From NCBI GenBank assembly GCA_016199325.1, contig JACQGW010000107.1, forward strand, positions 1 to 13,915: a stretch of 13,915 nt of DNA. The letters run 5' to 3'. A program made the translations under genes and the position numbers. Position 1 is the stretch's first letter. Each line of letters begins with the position of its first letter. Below are positions 13,055-13,915 of this stretch, piece by piece. A model generated the notes under the pieces. It was not told the origin of the DNA, made no database searches, and worked only from the letters and a program-made list of their open reading frames with translations. The DNA is from Chloroflexota bacterium. GTDB taxonomy: Bacteria; Chloroflexota; Dehalococcoidia; JACQGW01.

Positions 13055-13915
13055 TTGACGGCCAACGCGCGGAGGAGGCGGTCGGCGGCTTCGGGGACGG
13101 TCAGCGCCATGCCGAGGGCGACGCCGGCTCGCTGGAGCTCGACGAAGAGCTCGGCCAGCACTGGCGGCTCCAGATGGTGGCGGGCGAGCAGGTCCGGATC
13201 GCCGAGCACCTCGGTTGGCGTGCCCCGCCGAACGATTCGGCCCCCCGGCGCCAGAAGGTAGATCGTGTCGACGAAGTGGGGCACGAGGTTCACCTCGTGG
13301 GTGGAGACGACAACAGCGACGCCATACCGGTCCCGCAGGTCGTTCAGCAGCTCGGTGAGCTCCGTCTTCGAGGTCGTGTCGAGCCCCTCGAAGGGCTCGT
13401 CGAGCAGGAGCAGTTGGGGGCGGAGGATGAGCGCGCCGGCCAGGGCCACCTTGAGCTGCTCGCCGCCGCTCAGGTGGTGGGGCACCTTGTCGAGCACGTG
13501 GCAGATGTGCAGCTCGTCGGCCAGCACCTCCAGCCGTTGCTGGATCTCGGCCTCCGGGATACCGAAGTTGCGCGGGCCAAAGGCGATGTCGTCGCGCACC
13601 GTCGGCGCCACGATCTGCTCGCCCGGGTTCTGGAGCAGCACGCCGATCCGGCTGCGCACCTCGTCGAAATGGCGGGCCGGATCGAGCCCGCAGACGCGGA
13701 TGCTGCCGCCGACCGGGCTGTACAGGCCGGCGAGCAGGTAGAGCAGCGTCGACTTGCCACTGCCGTTCGGACCCAGCAGCAGAACCCGCTCGCCCGGCCG
13801 GACGGTGAGATCACACCCCTCGTACGCGAGCGTCGTGCCGTCGGGGTAGCGGAAGATCACCTGGCTGAGGGCGACGATCTCGTCGGCGGTCGGCGGTCGG
13901 CGGTCGGCGGTCGGC
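13039..13915 (-). CDS. ECF/CbiO-type ABC transporter ATP-binding protein (partial, start beyond right edge)
   Basis: This ATPase resembles EcfA/CbiO subunits that power energy-coupling-factor uptake of cobalt, nickel or vitamins. Numbered from the first in-window start codon (GTG at 13860), it has Walker A GPNGSGKS (30-37), Q-loop Q77, the family stretch QNPGEQIVAPTVRDDIAFGP (77-96), signature LSGGEQ (130-135), Walker B LLLLDEP and switch H188 in STHEVNLV. The true start is probably outside the window: the open frame continues upstream as ADEIVALSQVIFRYPDG, which reads like the usual first strand, and there is no ATG. The upstream frame then enters a heptamer repeat. The last residues TSDE and the stop come from another heptamer array. 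No T subunit or substrate-binding S subunit is in view, so the cargo is unknown. Confidence 0.88.
   Translation of the reverse strand, partial: PTADRRPPTADEIVALSQVIFRYPDGTTLAYEGCDLTVRPGERVLLLGPNGSGKSTLLYLLAGLYSPVGGSIRVCGLDPARHFDEVRSRIGVLLQNPGEQIVAPTVRDDIAFGPRNFGIPEAEIQQRLEVLADELHICHVLDKVPHHLSGGEQLKVALAGALILRPQLLLLDEPFEGLDTTSKTELTELLNDLRDRYGVAVVVSTHEVNLVPHFVDTIYLLAPGGRIVRRGTPTEVLGDPDLLARHHLEPPVLAELFVELQRAGVALGMALTVPEAADRLLRALAVKTSDE
13882..13915. repeat. Tandem GTCGGCG heptamer array running off the right edge
   Basis: About 4.9 perfect copies of GTCGGCG fill 13882-13915 and continue past the end. They lie upstream of, or within, the N-terminal coding part of the ABC ATPase, where the minus-strand frame stays open and would encode a Pro/Thr/Ala/Asp/Arg repeat. 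Confidence 0.85.

Overview
The window is GC-rich, densely packed bacterial DNA with no rRNA, tRNA, IS element or CRISPR array. The mixture of an IclR-controlled catabolic and uptake operon, a SmtB/ArsR plus P-type ATPase pair, an ECF/CbiO-type ATPase and short heptamer repeats at gene ends would fit a high-GC Chloroflexota (Thermomicrobia-like) or actinobacterial genome. I recall this combination in such genomes, but nothing here fixes the taxon. No gene-free stretch exceeds about 130 bases.

Region 1 (1-8855, minus strand) reads as one nine-gene unit. In transcription order it holds an IclR regulator, a FlK-type hotdog thioesterase, a PaaK-type CoA ligase, an enoyl-CoA hydratase-family protein, an NMT1/SsuA-type lipoprotein binding protein, the matching ABC ATPase and permease, a thiamine-diphosphate-dependent 2-oxoacid enzyme, and a D-2-hydroxyacid dehydrogenase cut by the left edge. 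Overlaps of 1, 14 and 4 nt and short gaps suggest co-transcription from a good sigma-70 promoter (TTGACG-N17-TACAAT). An IclR-like palindromic operator lies at the start of the regulator gene. The likely role is import of a small organic acid or sulfonate-like compound, CoA activation, hydration and release, then 2-oxo/2-hydroxy acid processing. The substrate cannot be read from sequence.

Region 2 (8924-12025, plus strand) is a divergent metal-resistance operon. A consensus promoter (TTGACA-N17-TATCAT) and an operator overlapping the start codon drive an ArsR/SmtB repressor. Two bases downstream follows a large Zn/Cd/Pb P1B-type ATPase with three N-terminal metal-binding domains and a His-rich tail.

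Region 3 (12031-13915, minus strand) converges on the ATPase gene. It carries a lipoprotein with two copies of a beta-rich domain and an ECF/CbiO-type ABC ATPase open to the right edge. Heptamer repeats sit at both ends of the ABC gene: an inverted GAGTGAT/ACTCATC array that supplies its last codons and stop, and a GTCGGCG array that runs off the window.

The most interesting candidates are the nine-gene operon, whose ligase/crotonase/thioesterase trio parallels the gene set of hydrolytic 4-chlorobenzoate degradation but has hydratase-type residues, and the regulatory DNA between the two divergent operons.
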